DNA of 56,058 nt from Bordetella parapertussis (GCA_945895265.1 CAMDEF010000023.1:1-56058), one strand, 5' to 3'; positions 15,868 to 27,675 are shown, numbered from the stretch's first letter. Notes: generated by a model not told the origin, from the letters alone. Numbers and translations are program-made.

Positions 15868-15889
15868 GTGCAACTGCTGAGACGTCCGG

Positions 15890-16249
15890 ATGAATCTGCA
15901 ACAATACTTTCCAGTTTTACTCTTCATCGTAGTGGGTAGCCTGATTGGCTTTGCCCTGATTGCGGCGGGCTCTTTGATTGGCCCACATCGCCCCGATGCG
16001 CAAAAACTCTCGCCTTACGAGTGCGGCTTCGAAGCTTTTGGCGACTCTCGAATGAAATTTGATGTGCGCTACTACCTTGTGGCGATTTTGTTCATTCTGT
16101 TCGATTTAGAAATCGCATTTTTGTTTCCGTGGGCCATTGCAAATAGCGCCGTCGGAATGGTTGGTTTTGTGACAGTGATGATCTTCTTAACTATCCTCAC
16201 TGTTGGTTTCATCTACGAGTGGAAAAAAGGCGCGCTTGACTGGGAATAA
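15890..16249 (+). CDS. nuoA: NADH-quinone oxidoreductase subunit A
   Basis: A 119-residue membrane subunit of complex I with three membrane segments. Key conserved parts are [25 protein letters not shown] (landmarks YECGF and FDVRYYLVA) and [13 protein letters not shown], with the acidic pair in the second membrane helix. It is the first gene of the uninterrupted 14-gene nuo operon. The ATG at 15890 is preceded by a weak gagacgtcc leader. nuoB follows after 30 bases. Confidence 0.97.
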   Translation: MNLQQYFPVLLFIVVGSLIGFALIAAGSLIGPHRPDAQKLSPYECGFEAFGDSRMKFDVRYYLVAILFILFDLEIAFLFPWAIANSAVGMVGFVTVMIFLTILTVGFIYEWKKGALDWE

Positions 16250-16279
16250 ATCCCAACGATCAATGCGGCGAACAGACAC

Positions 16280-16756
16280 ATGGCAATTGACGGCATTTTG
16301 AAGCAAGGTTTTGTCACTACCAGCGCTGACAAATTTATCAACTGGGCAAAGACGGGTTCGATGTGGCCAATGACGTTTGGCCTGGCTTGCTGTGCAGTCG
16401 AAATGATGCACGCAGGCGCGGCGCGTTACGACCTAGACCAGTTCGGCATCATCTTTCGGCCAAGCCCACGCCAATCTGATCTGATGATTGTGGCGGGCAC
16501 GCTGTGTAACAAAATGGCCCCGGCCTTGCGCAAGGTCTACGATCAAATGCCCGAGCCGCGTTGGGTCGTGTCGATGGGCTCTTGTGCCAATGGTGGTGGT
16601 TATTACCACTACTCATATTCTGTGGTGCGTGGCTGTGATCGCATTGTTCCGGTTGATGTCTATGTGCCGGGCTGTCCTCCAACGGCCGAGGCCTTGGTCT
16701 ATGGCCTGTTGCAAATGCAAAACAAAATTCGTCAAACCAATACCATCGCTCGTTAA
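16280..16756 (+). CDS. nuoB: NADH-quinone oxidoreductase subunit B (N2 cluster)
   Basis: A 158-residue peripheral-arm subunit carrying the terminal [4Fe-4S] cluster N2. The ligands are visible as the tandem cysteines in [13 protein letters not shown], the cysteine in [19 protein letters not shown] and the last one in [13 protein letters not shown]. It passes electrons to quinone at the interface with NuoD and NuoH. Length and start are normal for the family. Confidence 0.97.
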   Translation: MAIDGILKQGFVTTSADKFINWAKTGSMWPMTFGLACCAVEMMHAGAARYDLDQFGIIFRPSPRQSDLMIVAGTLCNKMAPALRKVYDQMPEPRWVVSMGSCANGGGYYHYSYSVVRGCDRIVPVDVYVPGCPPTAEALVYGLLQMQNKIRQTNTIAR

Positions 16757-16813
16757 ATCAAGACGATGCACTTATTAACATTTGTGTATCGGTTTAATCA
16801 GGCTTAAAAACAC

Positions 16814-17434
16814 ATGTCCAGGCTAGAAAACCTGCAGCAACAACTCGTGACACTGCTCGGTGAGCAGGCTCAGGTCACGTTATCAACCGACGAAATCACG
16901 CTTGAAATTGCAGCCGAGCAGTGGGAAGCCACCTGTTTGCGCTTACGTGACGAGCCTTCTTTGCAGTTCGAGATGTGCGTGGATTTGTGCGGCGTCGATT
17001 ACCTCACCTATGGCGCTGGCCGCGTTGGGCAAGCACCGCAAACAGCCTTGGTGCCTGCAGGGCGCTTTGCTGTGGTGGCACACTTGATGTCGCTTACGCA
17101 TAACTGGCGTTTACGTGTTCGCACCTACGCGGTCAATGCTGAGTTTCCGTTGCTCAACTCGTTGGTTAATGTGTGGCCGAGTGTCAATTGGTTTGAGCGC
17201 GAAGCGTTCGATTTGTTTGGCATTGTGTTTGAAGGCCATCCTGATCTGCGTCGTATTCTGACTGACTATGGTTTTATCGGTCATCCGTTTCGCAAAGATT
17301 TTCCGGTGTATGGCAATGTTGAAATGCGTTACGACCCTGAGCAAGGCCGTGTGGTCTATCAACCCGTTACGATCGAGCCGCGCGAGATTATTCCGCGTGT
17401 GATTCGCGAAGACGGCTACGGAATAGGGCGTTAA
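16814..17434 (+). CDS. nuoC: NADH-quinone oxidoreductase subunit C
   Basis: A 206-residue peripheral subunit (30-kDa family). The hallmark region [20 protein letters not shown] is followed by [20 protein letters not shown]. NuoC and NuoD are separate genes here, as in other betaproteobacteria and unlike the fused E. coli nuoCD. Two bases separate its stop from nuoD's ATG. Confidence 0.97.
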   Translation: MSRLENLQQQLVTLLGEQAQVTLSTDEITLEIAAEQWEATCLRLRDEPSLQFEMCVDLCGVDYLTYGAGRVGQAPQTALVPAGRFAVVAHLMSLTHNWRLRVRTYAVNAEFPLLNSLVNVWPSVNWFEREAFDLFGIVFEGHPDLRRILTDYGFIGHPFRKDFPVYGNVEMRYDPEQGRVVYQPVTIEPREIIPRVIREDGYGIGR

Positions 17435-17436
17435 TC

Positions 17437-18693
17437 ATGGCTGAAATTAAAAATTACACGCTCAACTTTGGCCCACAGCATCCTGCCGCACACGGTGTGT
17501 TGCGCTTGGTGCTTGAGTTAGACGGTGAAGTGATTCAGCGTGCTGATCCACACATCGGTTTGTTGCATCGTGCGACTGAAAAGTTGGCCGAGCACCGCAC
17601 GTTTTTGCAAGCCTTGCCTTACATGGATCGTCTGGATTACGTCTCGATGATGTGTAACGAGCATGCCTACGTGTTGGCAATTGAAAAGCTCATGGGCGTG
17701 ACGCCACCGTTACGTGCGCAATACATTCGCGTGATGTTTGACGAAATCACGCGCTTGCTCAATCACTTGATGTCGCTCGGTTCGCACGCCCTTGACGTGG
17801 GTGCGATGGCGGTATTTTTGTACGCATTTCGTGAGCGTGAAGATTTGATGGATTGTTACGAGGCGGTGTCGGGTGCGCGTTTGCACGCGGCCTACTATCG
17901 CCCCGGCGGTGTGTATCGTGATTTGCCCGATGCAATGCCGCAATACGGCAAAACCAGCCAGTACCGCAGCGCTAAAGATTTCAAGATCATGAACGATGCC
18001 CGCTCGGGCTCGCTACTCGATTTTATCGAAGACTTTACTAATCGGTTTCCGGCCTGCGTGGATGAATACGAAACCTTGCTAACAGACAACCGTATCTGGA
18101 AGCAACGCTTGGTTGGTATCGGTGTGGTTGACCCAGAACGCGCCAAGGCGCTGGGCTTTAGCGGCCCAATGTTGCGTGGTTCAGGCGTGGCCTGGGATCT
18201 GCGCAAAATGCAGCCCTACGAGGTGTATGACCGGTTGAAGTTCGATATCCCGGTGGGTGTCAATGGCGATTCGTATGATCGTTACTTAGTGCGCGTGGCT
18301 GAGATGCGTGAAAGTAATCGCATTATTCAACAGTGTGTGCAGTGGCTGCGTAGCAACCCAGGCCCTGTGATGCTTGATAACCACAAGGTCTCGCCACCGC
18401 AGCGCACCGGTATGAAGTCAAACATGGAAGAACTTATCCATCACTTCAAATTGTTTACTGAAGGCTTTAGTGTGCCAGCGGGCGAGGCCTATGCTTCGAT
18501 TGAGCATCCTAAGGGTGAGTTCGGTATTTACATGGTGTCTGATGGCGCCAACAAGCCTTATCGTTTAAAAATTCGTGCGCCTGGCTTTGTGCATTTGCAG
18601 GCGCTTGACGAAATGTCGCGTGGTCACATGATTGCTGATGCCGTGACCATCATTGGTACTCAAGATATTGTGTTTGGCGAGATCGACCGCTAA
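17437..18693 (+). CDS. nuoD: NADH-quinone oxidoreductase subunit D
   Basis: A 418-residue 49-kDa-family subunit that lines the quinone pocket with NuoB. It opens with the conserved [20 protein letters not shown], whose histidine lies at the quinone head-group site in structures. It continues with [16 protein letters not shown] and [15 protein letters not shown], and ends DIVFGEIDR, the classical C-terminus. No anomalies are visible. Confidence 0.98.
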   Translation: MAEIKNYTLNFGPQHPAAHGVLRLVLELDGEVIQRADPHIGLLHRATEKLAEHRTFLQALPYMDRLDYVSMMCNEHAYVLAIEKLMGVTPPLRAQYIRVMFDEITRLLNHLMSLGSHALDVGAMAVFLYAFREREDLMDCYEAVSGARLHAAYYRPGGVYRDLPDAMPQYGKTSQYRSAKDFKIMNDARSGSLLDFIEDFTNRFPACVDEYETLLTDNRIWKQRLVGIGVVDPERAKALGFSGPMLRGSGVAWDLRKMQPYEVYDRLKFDIPVGVNGDSYDRYLVRVAEMRESNRIIQQCVQWLRSNPGPVMLDNHKVSPPQRTGMKSNMEELIHHFKLFTEGFSVPAGEAYASIEHPKGEFGIYMVSDGANKPYRLKIRAPGFVHLQALDEMSRGHMIADAVTIIGTQDIVFGEIDR

Positions 18694-18726
18694 TCGTTGC
18701 CTCATCGCTTATACCGGATTTAAAAC

Positions 18727-19227
18727 ATGCTGCTCTCTGAACAGGCTTACAAAAAAATCGACCGCGAGATCGCCAAGTATCCGGCCGATCAAAAACAGTC
18801 TGCCATCATGGCCTCGCTGGCTATTGCGCAAGACGAGCAAGGTTGGGTGTCGCCCGAAGTTATACAAGACGTGGCCGACTACCTTGGCCAGCCCGCTATC
18901 GCTGTGCAAGAAAACGCGACTTTTTACAATATGTTTGACGTGCGCCCCGTCGGTAAGTTCAAACTCACCGTCTGCACCAACTTACCTTGCGCCTTGCGTG
19001 ATGGCGAAAAAACCGCCGATTACCTCAAGACCAAACTGGGTATTGGGTTTCGTGAAACAACCGCCGATGGCGTATTTACGCTCGTTGAAGGCGAGTGCAT
19101 GGGCGCCTGTGGTGATTCACCGGTGCTGATCGTGAACAACAAACATATGTGTGTACGGATGGCACCCGAAAAAATCGATGCCATGTTGGCTGACTTGGCT
19201 GAAGTTGCACGCGAGGATTCAAAATGA
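18727..19227 (+). CDS. nuoE: NADH-quinone oxidoreductase subunit E
   Basis: A 166-residue 24-kDa-family subunit with a thioredoxin-like [2Fe-2S] domain. The four cysteines are in [12 protein letters not shown] and [13 protein letters not shown]. It belongs to the NADH dehydrogenase module with NuoF and NuoG. Its stop codon overlaps the nuoF start (ATGA), indicating coupled translation. Confidence 0.96.
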   Translation: MLLSEQAYKKIDREIAKYPADQKQSAIMASLAIAQDEQGWVSPEVIQDVADYLGQPAIAVQENATFYNMFDVRPVGKFKLTVCTNLPCALRDGEKTADYLKTKLGIGFRETTADGVFTLVEGECMGACGDSPVLIVNNKHMCVRMAPEKIDAMLADLAEVAREDSK

Positions 19228-20609
19228 GCACCTTGATGTCTGAAAAAACCTCAGCCATTCTGCAAAAGTATTCGCAAGGCTTGGTAGCAGCGCCCAACAA
19301 TGATCTGCCCAGTTCGATGGGTTTGCATGGCCGTCATCTTGGCCCGCAAATTATGGCCGACTTAGATGGCAGCAACTGGCGTCTGGCCGATTACGTGAAG
19401 CGCGGTGGTTACGAAGCCTTGCGTAAGATTTTGACGCAAGGCATGACCCAAGAAGAAGTCATCGCTGAGGTTAAGGCCTCAGGTTTGCGCGGTCGTGGCG
19501 GTGCAGGGTTTCCGACTGGCCTGAAATGGAGCTTCATGCCCCGCACGTTTCCAGGCCAAAAATATTTGGTTTGCAATTCTGACGAAGGCGAGCCGGGCAC
19601 CTTTAAAGATCGCGATATTTTGCGCTTGAATCCGCACAGCGTGATTGAAGGCATGGCGATTGCGGCTTACGCGATGGGTATCTCAGTTGGCTATAACTAT
19701 ATCCATGGTGAAATCTTTGAGGTGTACGATCGCTTCGAAGAGGCATTGGATGAAGCACGTGCCGCCGGCATGCTTGGTAACAATATCCTAGGTTCGCAAT
19801 TTAATTTTCAATTGCACGCGTTTCATGGCTATGGCGCCTATATCTGCGGCGAAGAAACCGCATTGCTTGAATCGCTTGAGGGTAAAAAAGGTCAGCCACG
19901 GTTTAAGCCGCCTTTTCCGGCCAGCTTTGGTTTGTATGGCAAACCCACAACCATCAATAACACCGAAACCTTTGCCGCGGTCCCTTGGATCATCCGCAAC
20001 GGTGGTCCAGCGTATCTTGAAGTCGGCAAGCCTAATAATGGCGGCACTAAGTTGTTTTCGATTACCGGTGATGTCGAGCGCCCCGGTAACTATGAAATCC
20101 CCTTGGGCACACCTTTTTCTAAGTTGTTAGAACTTGCTGGTGGCATGCGTGGTGGTTCAACGCTTAAGGCAGTGATCCCTGGCGGGTCAAGCGCACCGGT
20201 GATCCCAGGCAATATCATGATGGACATCACCATGGATTACGACGCGATCTCAAAGGCCGGCTCAATGCTGGGCTCGGGTGCCGTGATCGTGATGAACGAC
20301 ACGCGCTGTATGGTCAAGTCTTTGCTGCGTTTGTCTTATTTTTATTTTGAAGAAAGCTGCGGGCAGTGCACTCCTTGTCGCGAAGGCACGGGTTGGCTCT
20401 ACCGTATGGTGAACCGCATTGAGCATGGTCAGGGTCGCCCTGAAGATCTTGATTTGCTGGATTCGGTTGCGGGCAACATCATGGGGCGCACGATCTGCGC
20501 GTTGGGTGATGCCGCGGCCATGCCAGTGCGTGGTTTCTTGAAACATTATCGCGACGAATTTGCGTACCACATCGAGCATAAGCGCTGTGTGGTGGCCCCC
20601 TATCTTTAA
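19224..20609 (+). CDS. nuoF: NADH-quinone oxidoreductase subunit F (FMN, NADH binding)
   Basis: A 461-residue 51-kDa-family subunit. [18 protein letters not shown] is the NADH/FMN-binding segment, [15 protein letters not shown] contacts FMN, and [12 protein letters not shown] with a later cysteine (TICALGDAA) ligates the [4Fe-4S] cluster N3. It accepts hydride from NADH. The first ATG overlaps nuoE; a second ATG at 19236 (MSEKTSA) is possible. nuoG starts 15 bases after the stop. Confidence 0.97.
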   Translation: MSTLMSEKTSAILQKYSQGLVAAPNNDLPSSMGLHGRHLGPQIMADLDGSNWRLADYVKRGGYEALRKILTQGMTQEEVIAEVKASGLRGRGGAGFPTGLKWSFMPRTFPGQKYLVCNSDEGEPGTFKDRDILRLNPHSVIEGMAIAAYAMGISVGYNYIHGEIFEVYDRFEEALDEARAAGMLGNNILGSQFNFQLHAFHGYGAYICGEETALLESLEGKKGQPRFKPPFPASFGLYGKPTTINNTETFAAVPWIIRNGGPAYLEVGKPNNGGTKLFSITGDVERPGNYEIPLGTPFSKLLELAGGMRGGSTLKAVIPGGSSAPVIPGNIMMDITMDYDAISKAGSMLGSGAVIVMNDTRCMVKSLLRLSYFYFEESCGQCTPCREGTGWLYRMVNRIEHGQGRPEDLDLLDSVAGNIMGRTICALGDAAAMPVRGFLKHYRDEFAYHIEHKRCVVAPYL

Positions 20610-20624
20610 GGTCTGGACAAAGTT

Positions 20625-23018
20625 ATGGTTGAGTTAACCATCGACGGCAAGAAAGTCGAAGTGCAAGAAGGCAGCATGGTGATGCATGCCGCCCATAAGC
20701 TCGGCGTCTATGTGCCGCACTTTTGTTATCACAAAAAATTGACCATTGCGGCAAACTGTCGCATGTGTTTGGTTGAGGTCGAGAAAGCGCCTAAGGCGAT
20801 GCCAGCTTGCGCCACGCCTGTGACCAATGGCATGGTGGTGCACACCTGCTCAGAGCGCGCGGTGGCAGCACAAAAAAGCGTCATGGAGTTTTTGCTGATC
20901 AATCACCCGCTTGATTGTCCGATTTGCGATCAGGGCGGTGAGTGTCAGTTGCAAGACGTGGCCGTAGGCTATGGCGGTTCAAGCTCGCGCTATCAAGAAG
21001 AAAAGCGTGTGGTGTTTCATAAAGACTTAGGCCCCTTGGTGTCGGCCGAAGAAATGTCGCGTTGTATTCATTGCACCCGTTGCGTGCGCTTTGGCCAAGA
21101 GATCGCCGGTGTGATGGAGCTTGGCATGGTTGGCCGGGGCGAGCACTCTGAGATCACCACTTTCGTTGGGCGCGCCGTCGAGTCAGAATTATCGGGCAAC
21201 ATGATTGATCTGTGCCCCGTGGGTGCGTTGACGTCAAAGCCTTTCCGCTATCAAGCCCGTACCTGGGAGCTCGCGCGCCGGCGCTCGGTGTCGCCTCACG
21301 ATAGTTTGGGTGCAAATTTGGTGGTGCAGGTTAAGGGTGATCAAGTCATTCGCGTCGTGCCTTTCGAAAACGAAGAGGTAAACGAATGTTGGATCAGTGA
21401 TCGCGATCGCTTCTCGTACGAAGGTTTGAACGAAGATCGTCTGACAACACCAATGGTCAAGGGTACCGACGGTCAGTGGCGCGAGGCCTCTTGGTCAGAC
21501 GCCTTGCAGGCAGTGGCGCATGGTTTGATGCAAGTGCGTGACGCCTCGGGTGCTGCGCAAATTGGTTCGCTCGCCAGCGAATACGCGACGCTCGAAGAAA
21601 TGGCCTTGCTCGCTCGCGTGACGCGTGGCCTAGGTTCTGAAAATATTGATTTTCGGTCGCGTCAAACTGATCCAACGTTTGATGCAGCCTTGACGGGCGC
21701 CCCCTGGCTAGGCATGAATATCAACGCGCTCGATACGCTTGATCGCGTGTTGGTGGTGGGTTCGTTCTTGCGTAAAGATCATCCGCTGATGGCGCAACGT
21801 TTGAGGCAGGCCGTCAAGCGCGGCACTCAGGTGTCGTCAGTCGATACCGCCGGCGATGACCCCTTGTTTAAGCTCACGGCGCGTGCGATAACCTTGCCAA
21901 GCGCCTTGGCTGATACCTTGGCTCAAGTGGTCGTGGCCTTGGCCAAAGCAAAATCTAGCGACATCCCGGCCGGGCTGTCTGCGGTGCAACCAAGTGCTCA
22001 GGCCGAACAGATTGCGACAAGTTTGGCTTCGGGCGAGCGTGTAGCAGTGTTGCTCGGTAGCACTGCGGTGAACGCTCCTGATGCTGCGCGTATTGCAGCG
22101 CATGCGCAACTGATCGCGCAGTTGGCCGCAGGTCAGTTGGGCTTTTTAACAGCTGGTGCCAATACTGTCGGTGGTTATCTGGCGGGTGCTGTGCCTGTAA
22201 AAGGTGGCAAAACAGCGGCAGCAATGTTTGCTGAGCCCTTGAAGGCCTATGTGGTCTTGCATGCTGAGCCCTTGCTGGATGTGGATCAAGGTGCGCAAGC
22301 GATTGCGGCGTTAAAGTCGGCGCAATTTGCGGTCGCGCTGACGCCCTTCGCAACAGGTGCGCGCGAATGGGCCCATGTGATGTTGCCGATTTCACCATTT
22401 ACTGAAACCTCGGGTACGTTTGTCAACGCTCAGGGTTCGGCACAAAGTTTTAAAGGTACGGTCACGCCGCGCGGTCAAACGCGCCCCGGCTGGAAAGTCT
22501 TGCGCGTGTTGGGCAACGTCTTGCATTTGGCTGGCTTTGATGACGAGTCTTCAGAGTCGGTGCGCGATGCCGTCTTGTCTGGTGGTGTAACGGGTCGCTT
22601 ATCCAATCAGCTCCAAGGTGAAATCATGACCTTGGCCTCAGGCAATGCTGCGGGGGTGGGGCCTTCAAGTGGCCAAGCTGCCACAGGCGCAGCGTCGACG
22701 GGTAGCGTTGGCATGGCTCTCGAGCGTGTCACTGATGTGCCAATCTTTCGTACCGACGCGATGGTGCGTCGTGCCCCCGCCTTACAAGAGTCAGTATCCT
22801 CGCGCACTCCGGTGGCGCGCATGCACGCTAGCACCCTTTCACAGTTAGGCGTGGCGCAGGGCACTCAGGTTCTTGTCAAAGCAGCAACGGGGCAGGTTGT
22901 GTTGGCAGCTGAGCAAGACAACACGCTGGCACTCGGTGCTGTGCGCATTGCGGCAGGCTTTGAACAAACCGCAGCACTGGGTAGTGCGTTTGGACAACTT
23001 AGTGTGGAGCGTGCCTGA
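20625..23018 (+). CDS. nuoG: NADH-quinone oxidoreductase subunit G
   Basis: A 797-residue iron-sulfur subunit (75-kDa family). From the N-terminus it has a plant-type [2Fe-2S] domain ([19 protein letters not shown]), then a histidine/cysteine-ligated cluster ([18 protein letters not shown]), then a further [4Fe-4S] site ([16 protein letters not shown], ending with [11 protein letters not shown]). The rest is molybdopterin-oxidoreductase-like without the cofactor. The last about 120 residues are Ala/Gly/Ser-rich and more variable. nuoH starts at the last base of the nuoG stop. Confidence 0.96.
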   Translation: MVELTIDGKKVEVQEGSMVMHAAHKLGVYVPHFCYHKKLTIAANCRMCLVEVEKAPKAMPACATPVTNGMVVHTCSERAVAAQKSVMEFLLINHPLDCPICDQGGECQLQDVAVGYGGSSSRYQEEKRVVFHKDLGPLVSAEEMSRCIHCTRCVRFGQEIAGVMELGMVGRGEHSEITTFVGRAVESELSGNMIDLCPVGALTSKPFRYQARTWELARRRSVSPHDSLGANLVVQVKGDQVIRVVPFENEEVNECWISDRDRFSYEGLNEDRLTTPMVKGTDGQWREASWSDALQAVAHGLMQVRDASGAAQIGSLASEYATLEEMALLARVTRGLGSENIDFRSRQTDPTFDAALTGAPWLGMNINALDTLDRVLVVGSFLRKDHPLMAQRLRQAVKRGTQVSSVDTAGDDPLFKLTARAITLPSALADTLAQVVVALAKAKSSDIPAGLSAVQPSAQAEQIATSLASGERVAVLLGSTAVNAPDAARIAAHAQLIAQLAAGQLGFLTAGANTVGGYLAGAVPVKGGKTAAAMFAEPLKAYVVLHAEPLLDVDQGAQAIAALKSAQFAVALTPFATGAREWAHVMLPISPFTETSGTFVNAQGSAQSFKGTVTPRGQTRPGWKVLRVLGNVLHLAGFDDESSESVRDAVLSGGVTGRLSNQLQGEIMTLASGNAAGVGPSSGQAATGAASTGSVGMALERVTDVPIFRTDAMVRRAPALQESVSSRTPVARMHASTLSQLGVAQGTQVLVKAATGQVVLAAEQDNTLALGAVRIAAGFEQTAALGSAFGQLSVERA

Positions 23019-24091
23019 TGCAATGGCTAAACGCTCTTGAAACTTTTGGGGTCGACTTGCTTGGCCCGACGGTCTGGTTAGTGCTTTGGACCTTGGTCAA
23101 GATTTTAGTGATCGCCGTGCCGATTATTTTGTGCGTCGCGTATCTGACCTACTGGGAACGCAAGATGATTGGCTTTATGCACATTCGTCTTGGCCCGAAT
23201 CGCGTGGGCTTCAAAGGCTTGTTGCAACCTTTTGCAGACGTCTTCAAACTGCTCACAAAAGAGGTTATCGTACCAAGCCAAGCTAACAAGATTTTGTTTA
23301 TCTTGGCACCTGTAGTGACGTTGATGCCCGCTTTAGCAGCTTGGGCTGTAGTGCCCTTTGGGCCAGAACTGGTGTTAGCCAACGTCAACGCAGGCTTGCT
23401 GTATGTCATGGCGATTACCTCAATCGGTGTCTATGGCGTGATCGTGGCGGGCTGGGCCTCAAACTCAAAATACGCTTTCTTGGCTGCCATGCGTGCCTCG
23501 GCGCAAATGTTGTCATACGAACTTGCCATCGGCTTTGTCTTGGTGACAGTGTTGCTGGTGTCGGGTAGTTTGAACATGACCGAAATCGTCAATGTGCAAA
23601 CACGTGGCTGGTTTGCCGATCACGGTATCAATTTCATGTCCTGGAACTGGCTGCCTTTATTGCCCTTGTTTGTGATCTATGTGATCTCGGCAGTCGCTGA
23701 AACTAACCGTCATCCGTTTGACGTGGTTGAGGGCGAATCCGAAATCGTGGCGGGTCATATGGTCGAATATTCGGGCATGGCGTTTGCGCTGTTTTTCTTG
23801 GGCGAATACGCAAACATGATTTTCTTGTCATGTATGGCTGCGATTATGTTCTTGGGCGGTTGGGCGGCTCCCATCGAGATCGCTCCGCTGACCTGGATAC
23901 CTGGCTGGTTATGGCTGGGTCTTAAAACCTTTGTAGTAGTTTCTCTGTTCATCTGGTTTCGCGCGTCGTTTCCGCGGTATCGGTACGATCAGATCATGCG
24001 CTTGGGCTGGAAGATCTTCATCCCGCTTACCGGCGTGTGGTTAGTCGTTGTGGCGATCTGGATGCAGACGCCCTGGAACATCTGGAACTAA
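23018..24091 (+). CDS. nuoH: NADH-quinone oxidoreductase subunit H
   Basis: A 357-residue membrane subunit (ND1 family) with about eight membrane helices that joins the peripheral and membrane arms and forms part of the quinone tunnel. Conserved segments include [40 protein letters not shown] and [18 protein letters not shown]. The ATG overlaps the nuoG stop by one base (TGATG), so the two are probably translationally coupled. Confidence 0.97.
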   Translation: MQWLNALETFGVDLLGPTVWLVLWTLVKILVIAVPIILCVAYLTYWERKMIGFMHIRLGPNRVGFKGLLQPFADVFKLLTKEVIVPSQANKILFILAPVVTLMPALAAWAVVPFGPELVLANVNAGLLYVMAITSIGVYGVIVAGWASNSKYAFLAAMRASAQMLSYELAIGFVLVTVLLVSGSLNMTEIVNVQTRGWFADHGINFMSWNWLPLLPLFVIYVISAVAETNRHPFDVVEGESEIVAGHMVEYSGMAFALFFLGEYANMIFLSCMAAIMFLGGWAAPIEIAPLTWIPGWLWLGLKTFVVVSLFIWFRASFPRYRYDQIMRLGWKIFIPLTGVWLVVVAIWMQTPWNIWN

Positions 24092-24116
24092 GTGCGGCTA
24101 GACAGAAAAGGCATGT

Positions 24117-24605
24117 ATGGAAGCGATTAAAGATTTTTTTGGTAGTTTGATGCTGCTTGAGTTGCTCAAGGGCATGAAGCTGACGGGTAAGTATTTTTTC
24201 AAGCGCAAAATTACGCTGCGTTACCCGCTTGAAAAAACACCACAGTCACCACGCTTTCGTGGCTTGCATGCGTTGCGTCGTTATCCAAACGGCGAAGAGC
24301 GTTGCATTGCCTGCAAGTTGTGTGAAGCTGTTTGCCCTGCGTTGGCCATCACGATCGAGTCTGAACAGCGTGAAGATGGCTCGCGCCGCACAACGCGTTA
24401 TGACATCGATCTGACGAAATGTATTTTTTGTGGCTTTTGCGAAGAAAGCTGCCCCGTCGATTCAATTGTTGAAACGCATATTCACGAGTATCACGGTGAA
24501 AAGCGCGGTGATTTGTATTTCACTAAAGACATGTTGTTGGCGGTGGGTGATCGCTACGAAGAAGATATCGCCCGCAATCGCGCAATTGACGCGCCTTATC
24601 GTTGA
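24117..24605 (+). CDS. nuoI: NADH-quinone oxidoreductase subunit I
   Basis: A 162-residue ferredoxin-like subunit (23-kDa family) with two [4Fe-4S] motifs: [16 protein letters not shown] and [16 protein letters not shown]. They hold clusters N6a and N6b, which carry electrons to N2 in NuoB. Length and C-terminus ([10 protein letters not shown]) are typical. Confidence 0.97.
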   Translation: MEAIKDFFGSLMLLELLKGMKLTGKYFFKRKITLRYPLEKTPQSPRFRGLHALRRYPNGEERCIACKLCEAVCPALAITIESEQREDGSRRTTRYDIDLTKCIFCGFCEESCPVDSIVETHIHEYHGEKRGDLYFTKDMLLAVGDRYEEDIARNRAIDAPYR

Positions 24606-24626
24606 TATGGCCGAGGCCTAAAAGAA

Positions 24627-25244
24627 ATGATGTTTACAACTATCCTGTTCTATGTGTTGGCTTTGGTGTTGGTGGTGGCGGCGTTTCGAGTCATTACGGC
24701 TTCAAGCCCAGTCACTGCTGTGCTGCATCTGATTTTGGCGTTTGCAAACGCCGCAATGATCTGGATGTTGCTGGGTGCTGAATTTTTAGCGCTACTGCTC
24801 GTGTTGGTGTATGTGGGCGCGGTAATGGTGCTGTTCCTGTTCGTCGTGATGATGCTAGACGTCAAGATGGAAGAACTTCGTACCGGCATCAAAACCTATT
24901 TGCCCCTAGGCTTGGTCGTTGGTTTGATCATGGTGGCAGAGATGTCGTTTGTGTTGGCAACGTCGTGGGGGCAGGTTGGCCCAGCCGCTGATATGGGAAG
25001 CGACTACAACAACGCTCGCACCTTGGGCGAGGCGATGTACACCGAGTATGCCTACGCGGTCGAAGTCGGCGCAGTGCTCTTGCTGGTTGGGATGATTGCT
25101 GCGATTTCGTTGACTCTGCGCAAACGCCGCGACGTGAAATATAACGATCCGGGTGCCTCAGTGCGTGTACGCGCCAAAGATCGGGTACGCCTCGTCAATA
25201 TGCCTAGTCAAGAGGCTGTGAACGCCAAAGGAGATCAAACATGA
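24627..25244 (+). CDS. nuoJ: NADH-quinone oxidoreductase subunit J
   Basis: A 205-residue membrane subunit (ND6 family) with five predicted helices. The glycine-containing third helix [19 protein letters not shown], which carries the pi-bulge seen in complex I structures, is recognisable. The C-terminal tail after RKRRDVKYN is hydrophilic. Its stop overlaps the nuoK start by 4 bases (ATGA). Confidence 0.95.
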   Translation: MMFTTILFYVLALVLVVAAFRVITASSPVTAVLHLILAFANAAMIWMLLGAEFLALLLVLVYVGAVMVLFLFVVMMLDVKMEELRTGIKTYLPLGLVVGLIMVAEMSFVLATSWGQVGPAADMGSDYNNARTLGEAMYTEYAYAVEVGAVLLLVGMIAAISLTLRKRRDVKYNDPGASVRVRAKDRVRLVNMPSQEAVNAKGDQT

Positions 25245-25552
25245 TGACCTTGACCCTGCCGCACTTTTTAGTGCTGGGCGCCATTTTGTTTGCGATTGGT
25301 GTGTTCGGGATTTTTTTGAATCGTCGCAACCTGATCGTGTTGTTGATGTCGGTTGAGTTAATGCTTTTGGCCGTGAACATGAACTTTGTTGCCTTCTCAA
25401 CCTGGATGGGTGATGCGGCGGGTCAGGTGTTCGTGTTCTTTATTCTGACGGTTGCAGCCGCTGAGGCCGCGATTGGCCTGGCGATTTTAGTGCTGCTGTT
25501 TCGCAACCTCAGCACCATTAACGTAGACGAACTTGATAGCCTGAAGGGCTGA
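25241..25552 (+). CDS. nuoK: NADH-quinone oxidoreductase subunit K
   Basis: A 103-residue three-helix membrane subunit (ND4L family). The glutamates that form part of the proton path are in [12 protein letters not shown] and [13 protein letters not shown]. It starts within the nuoJ stop codon and nuoL follows after 17 bases. Confidence 0.97.
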   Translation: MMTLTLPHFLVLGAILFAIGVFGIFLNRRNLIVLLMSVELMLLAVNMNFVAFSTWMGDAAGQVFVFFILTVAAAEAAIGLAILVLLFRNLSTINVDELDSLKG

Positions 25553-25569
25553 TCGGATCACGGAACAAT

Positions 25570-27675
25570 ATGTTTAGCTCACCCTCTCTCTATCTGACCA
25601 TCGCACTCGCGCCCTTGTTAGGCGCGATCCTTGCTGGTTTGTTTGGTACTGGCTTTTTGGGGCGTCAGGTTAGTCGTCGCAACTCGCATCTTCTGACTAT
25701 CGCGCTAGTTGCCGTTTCGGCCATCGGTTCTGTTCTGGTGCTGAAAGATGTGCTCAATGGCCACACCTTTGACGGCACGGTGTACACCTGGACGATGTTA
25801 GGCCAGGCAAAGTTAGAAATTGGTTTTCTGATCGATCCGCTGTCAGCGCTCATGATGGTCGTGGTGACGTCAGTGTCGCTGATGGTCCACATCTACACGA
25901 TCGGCTATATGTCCGAAGATCCGGGTTATCAGCGTTTCTTTGCTTACATCTCTTTATTTACCTTCTCGATGTTGATGCTGGTCATGGCTAACAACATGGT
26001 GCAGCTGTTTTTTGGCTGGGAGGCCGTCGGCCTGGTATCGTATTTGTTGATTGGCTTTTGGTACACCAAGCCCACCGCGATTTTTGCCAATATGAAGGCC
26101 TTTTTAGTCAACCGCGTAGGTGACTTTGGTTTTGTACTGGGTATTGGCTTGCTGTTTGCCTACGCCGGTACGATGCATTACGGCGACCTGTTTAAGCAGG
26201 CCGATAAGCTGGCAACGTTGACCTTGCCCGGCACAGACTGGATGTTGCTGACCGTCGCTTGCATTTGCTTGTTTATTGGTGCAATGGGTAAGTCGGCGCA
26301 AGTCCCCTTGCATACTTGGTTGCCCGACTCAATGGAAGGCCCCACACCGATCTCAGCACTGATTCACGCGGCAACAATGGTGACGGCAGGGATCTTTATG
26401 GTGGCGCGTTTCTCGCCACTCTTTGAACTGTCAAATACAGCTCTCTCATTCATCATCGTGATCGGTGCGGTCGGAGCGCTGTTCTTGGGTATTCTGGGTA
26501 TCATCCAAAATGACATCAAGCGAGTCGTGGCGTACTCAACCTTATCGCAACTCGGTTACATGACGGTGGCTTTGGGTGCATCGGCCTACTCGGTCGCAAT
26601 CTTTCACCTCATGACACACGCTTTCTTTAAAGCCTTGTTGTTTTTGGGTGCGGGCTCGGTCATTATCGGCATGCACCACGATCAAGATATTCGCAATATG
26701 GGCGGTTTACGTAAGTACATGCCCATCACGTGGATTACCTTTTTGATTGGCACGCTGGCCTTGGTCGGTACGCCGTTTTTCTCGGGCTTTTACTCTAAAG
26801 AGCACATCATCGAGGCGACGGCTTCAGCGAACGTGTGGGGTGCGAGCTTTGCGCATTACGCCACCTTGATTGGTGTGTTTGTGACCTCGCTCTATTCTTT
26901 CCGAGTCTACTTTTTAGTATTTCATGGCAAAGAGCGCTTTGCGACACACGGCACTGCGCCTGGGCACGACGCTCATGCCGCGTGCGGTCACGATCATGAT
27001 CACGCGCATGCTCATGGTCATGATCACGGTGCTCACGGCGATGCTCATTCCCACGATGCGCATGATGCTCACGGCCATCACGGCGGTAAGCCGCACGAAT
27101 CGCCTTGGGTGGTGACCTTGCCCTTAGTCTTGCTGGCCATCCCTTCTATCATTATCGGTGCGATTGCAGTTGATCCTTTGCTGTTTGGCACGTACTTTAA
27201 AGACTCGATCGTCATTCTCGCCGGGCACCCTGCGATGGCAGAGTTGGCCAAAGAGTGGCATCACGTGCAGGGTTGGGTGGGCTATGGCTTGCATGCCTTT
27301 AGCACCGTGCCTTTCTGGCTAGTGGTGGCGGGCGCAGTGGTGGCTTGGTACTGCTACTTGATTAATCCTAAAGTCCCTGCCGCAATTCAGTCGAACTTGG
27401 CGTTCGTCAATAAGATTCTTGAAAACAAGTACTTCTTTGACTGGTTCAACGAGCAAGTCTTGGCGCGTGGTTTGCGCGCACTCGGCACCAGTTTTTGGCA
27501 ACGTGGCGATCGGGGTTTGATCGATGGCCTCTTGGTCAATGGCTCGGCAAAATTAGTGGGTGCGTTGGCAGCTGTGACCCGTCGTTTCCAGACAGGCTAC
27601 ATCTATCACTACGCCTTTGCGATGATCATCGGCCTGTTGGTTGCGATCACCTACGTTATCTTTGGTACTAAATAA
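25570..27675 (+). CDS. nuoL: NADH-quinone oxidoreductase subunit L, with His-rich insertion
   Basis: A 701-residue antiporter-like subunit (ND5 family), longer than the E. coli protein (613). Conserved parts include FFGWEAVGLVSYLLIGFW, GAMGKSAQVPLHTWLPDSME, HLMTHAFFKALLFLGAGS and a long C-terminal lateral helix. The extra length includes a His/Asp/Ala/Gly-rich segment at about residues 458-508 (DNA 26940-27095) with about 18 histidines, ending at PHESPWVVTLPLV. It sits in a loop between membrane helices. nuoM starts at the last base of the stop codon. Confidence 0.97.
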   Translation: MFSSPSLYLTIALAPLLGAILAGLFGTGFLGRQVSRRNSHLLTIALVAVSAIGSVLVLKDVLNGHTFDGTVYTWTMLGQAKLEIGFLIDPLSALMMVVVTSVSLMVHIYTIGYMSEDPGYQRFFAYISLFTFSMLMLVMANNMVQLFFGWEAVGLVSYLLIGFWYTKPTAIFANMKAFLVNRVGDFGFVLGIGLLFAYAGTMHYGDLFKQADKLATLTLPGTDWMLLTVACICLFIGAMGKSAQVPLHTWLPDSMEGPTPISALIHAATMVTAGIFMVARFSPLFELSNTALSFIIVIGAVGALFLGILGIIQNDIKRVVAYSTLSQLGYMTVALGASAYSVAIFHLMTHAFFKALLFLGAGSVIIGMHHDQDIRNMGGLRKYMPITWITFLIGTLALVGTPFFSGFYSKEHIIEATASANVWGASFAHYATLIGVFVTSLYSFRVYFLVFHGKERFATHGTAPGHDAHAACGHDHDHAHAHGHDHGAHGDAHSHDAHDAHGHHGGKPHESPWVVTLPLVLLAIPSIIIGAIAVDPLLFGTYFKDSIVILAGHPAMAELAKEWHHVQGWVGYGLHAFSTVPFWLVVAGAVVAWYCYLINPKVPAAIQSNLAFVNKILENKYFFDWFNEQVLARGLRALGTSFWQRGDRGLIDGLLVNGSAKLVGALAAVTRRFQTGYIYHYAFAMIIGLLVAITYVIFGTK

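Noticed and set aside
26914..27115. Short Met-rich ORFs on both strands in the His-rich part of nuoL
   Set aside because: Both are out-of-frame readings of the His/Asp codon repeat inside nuoL.
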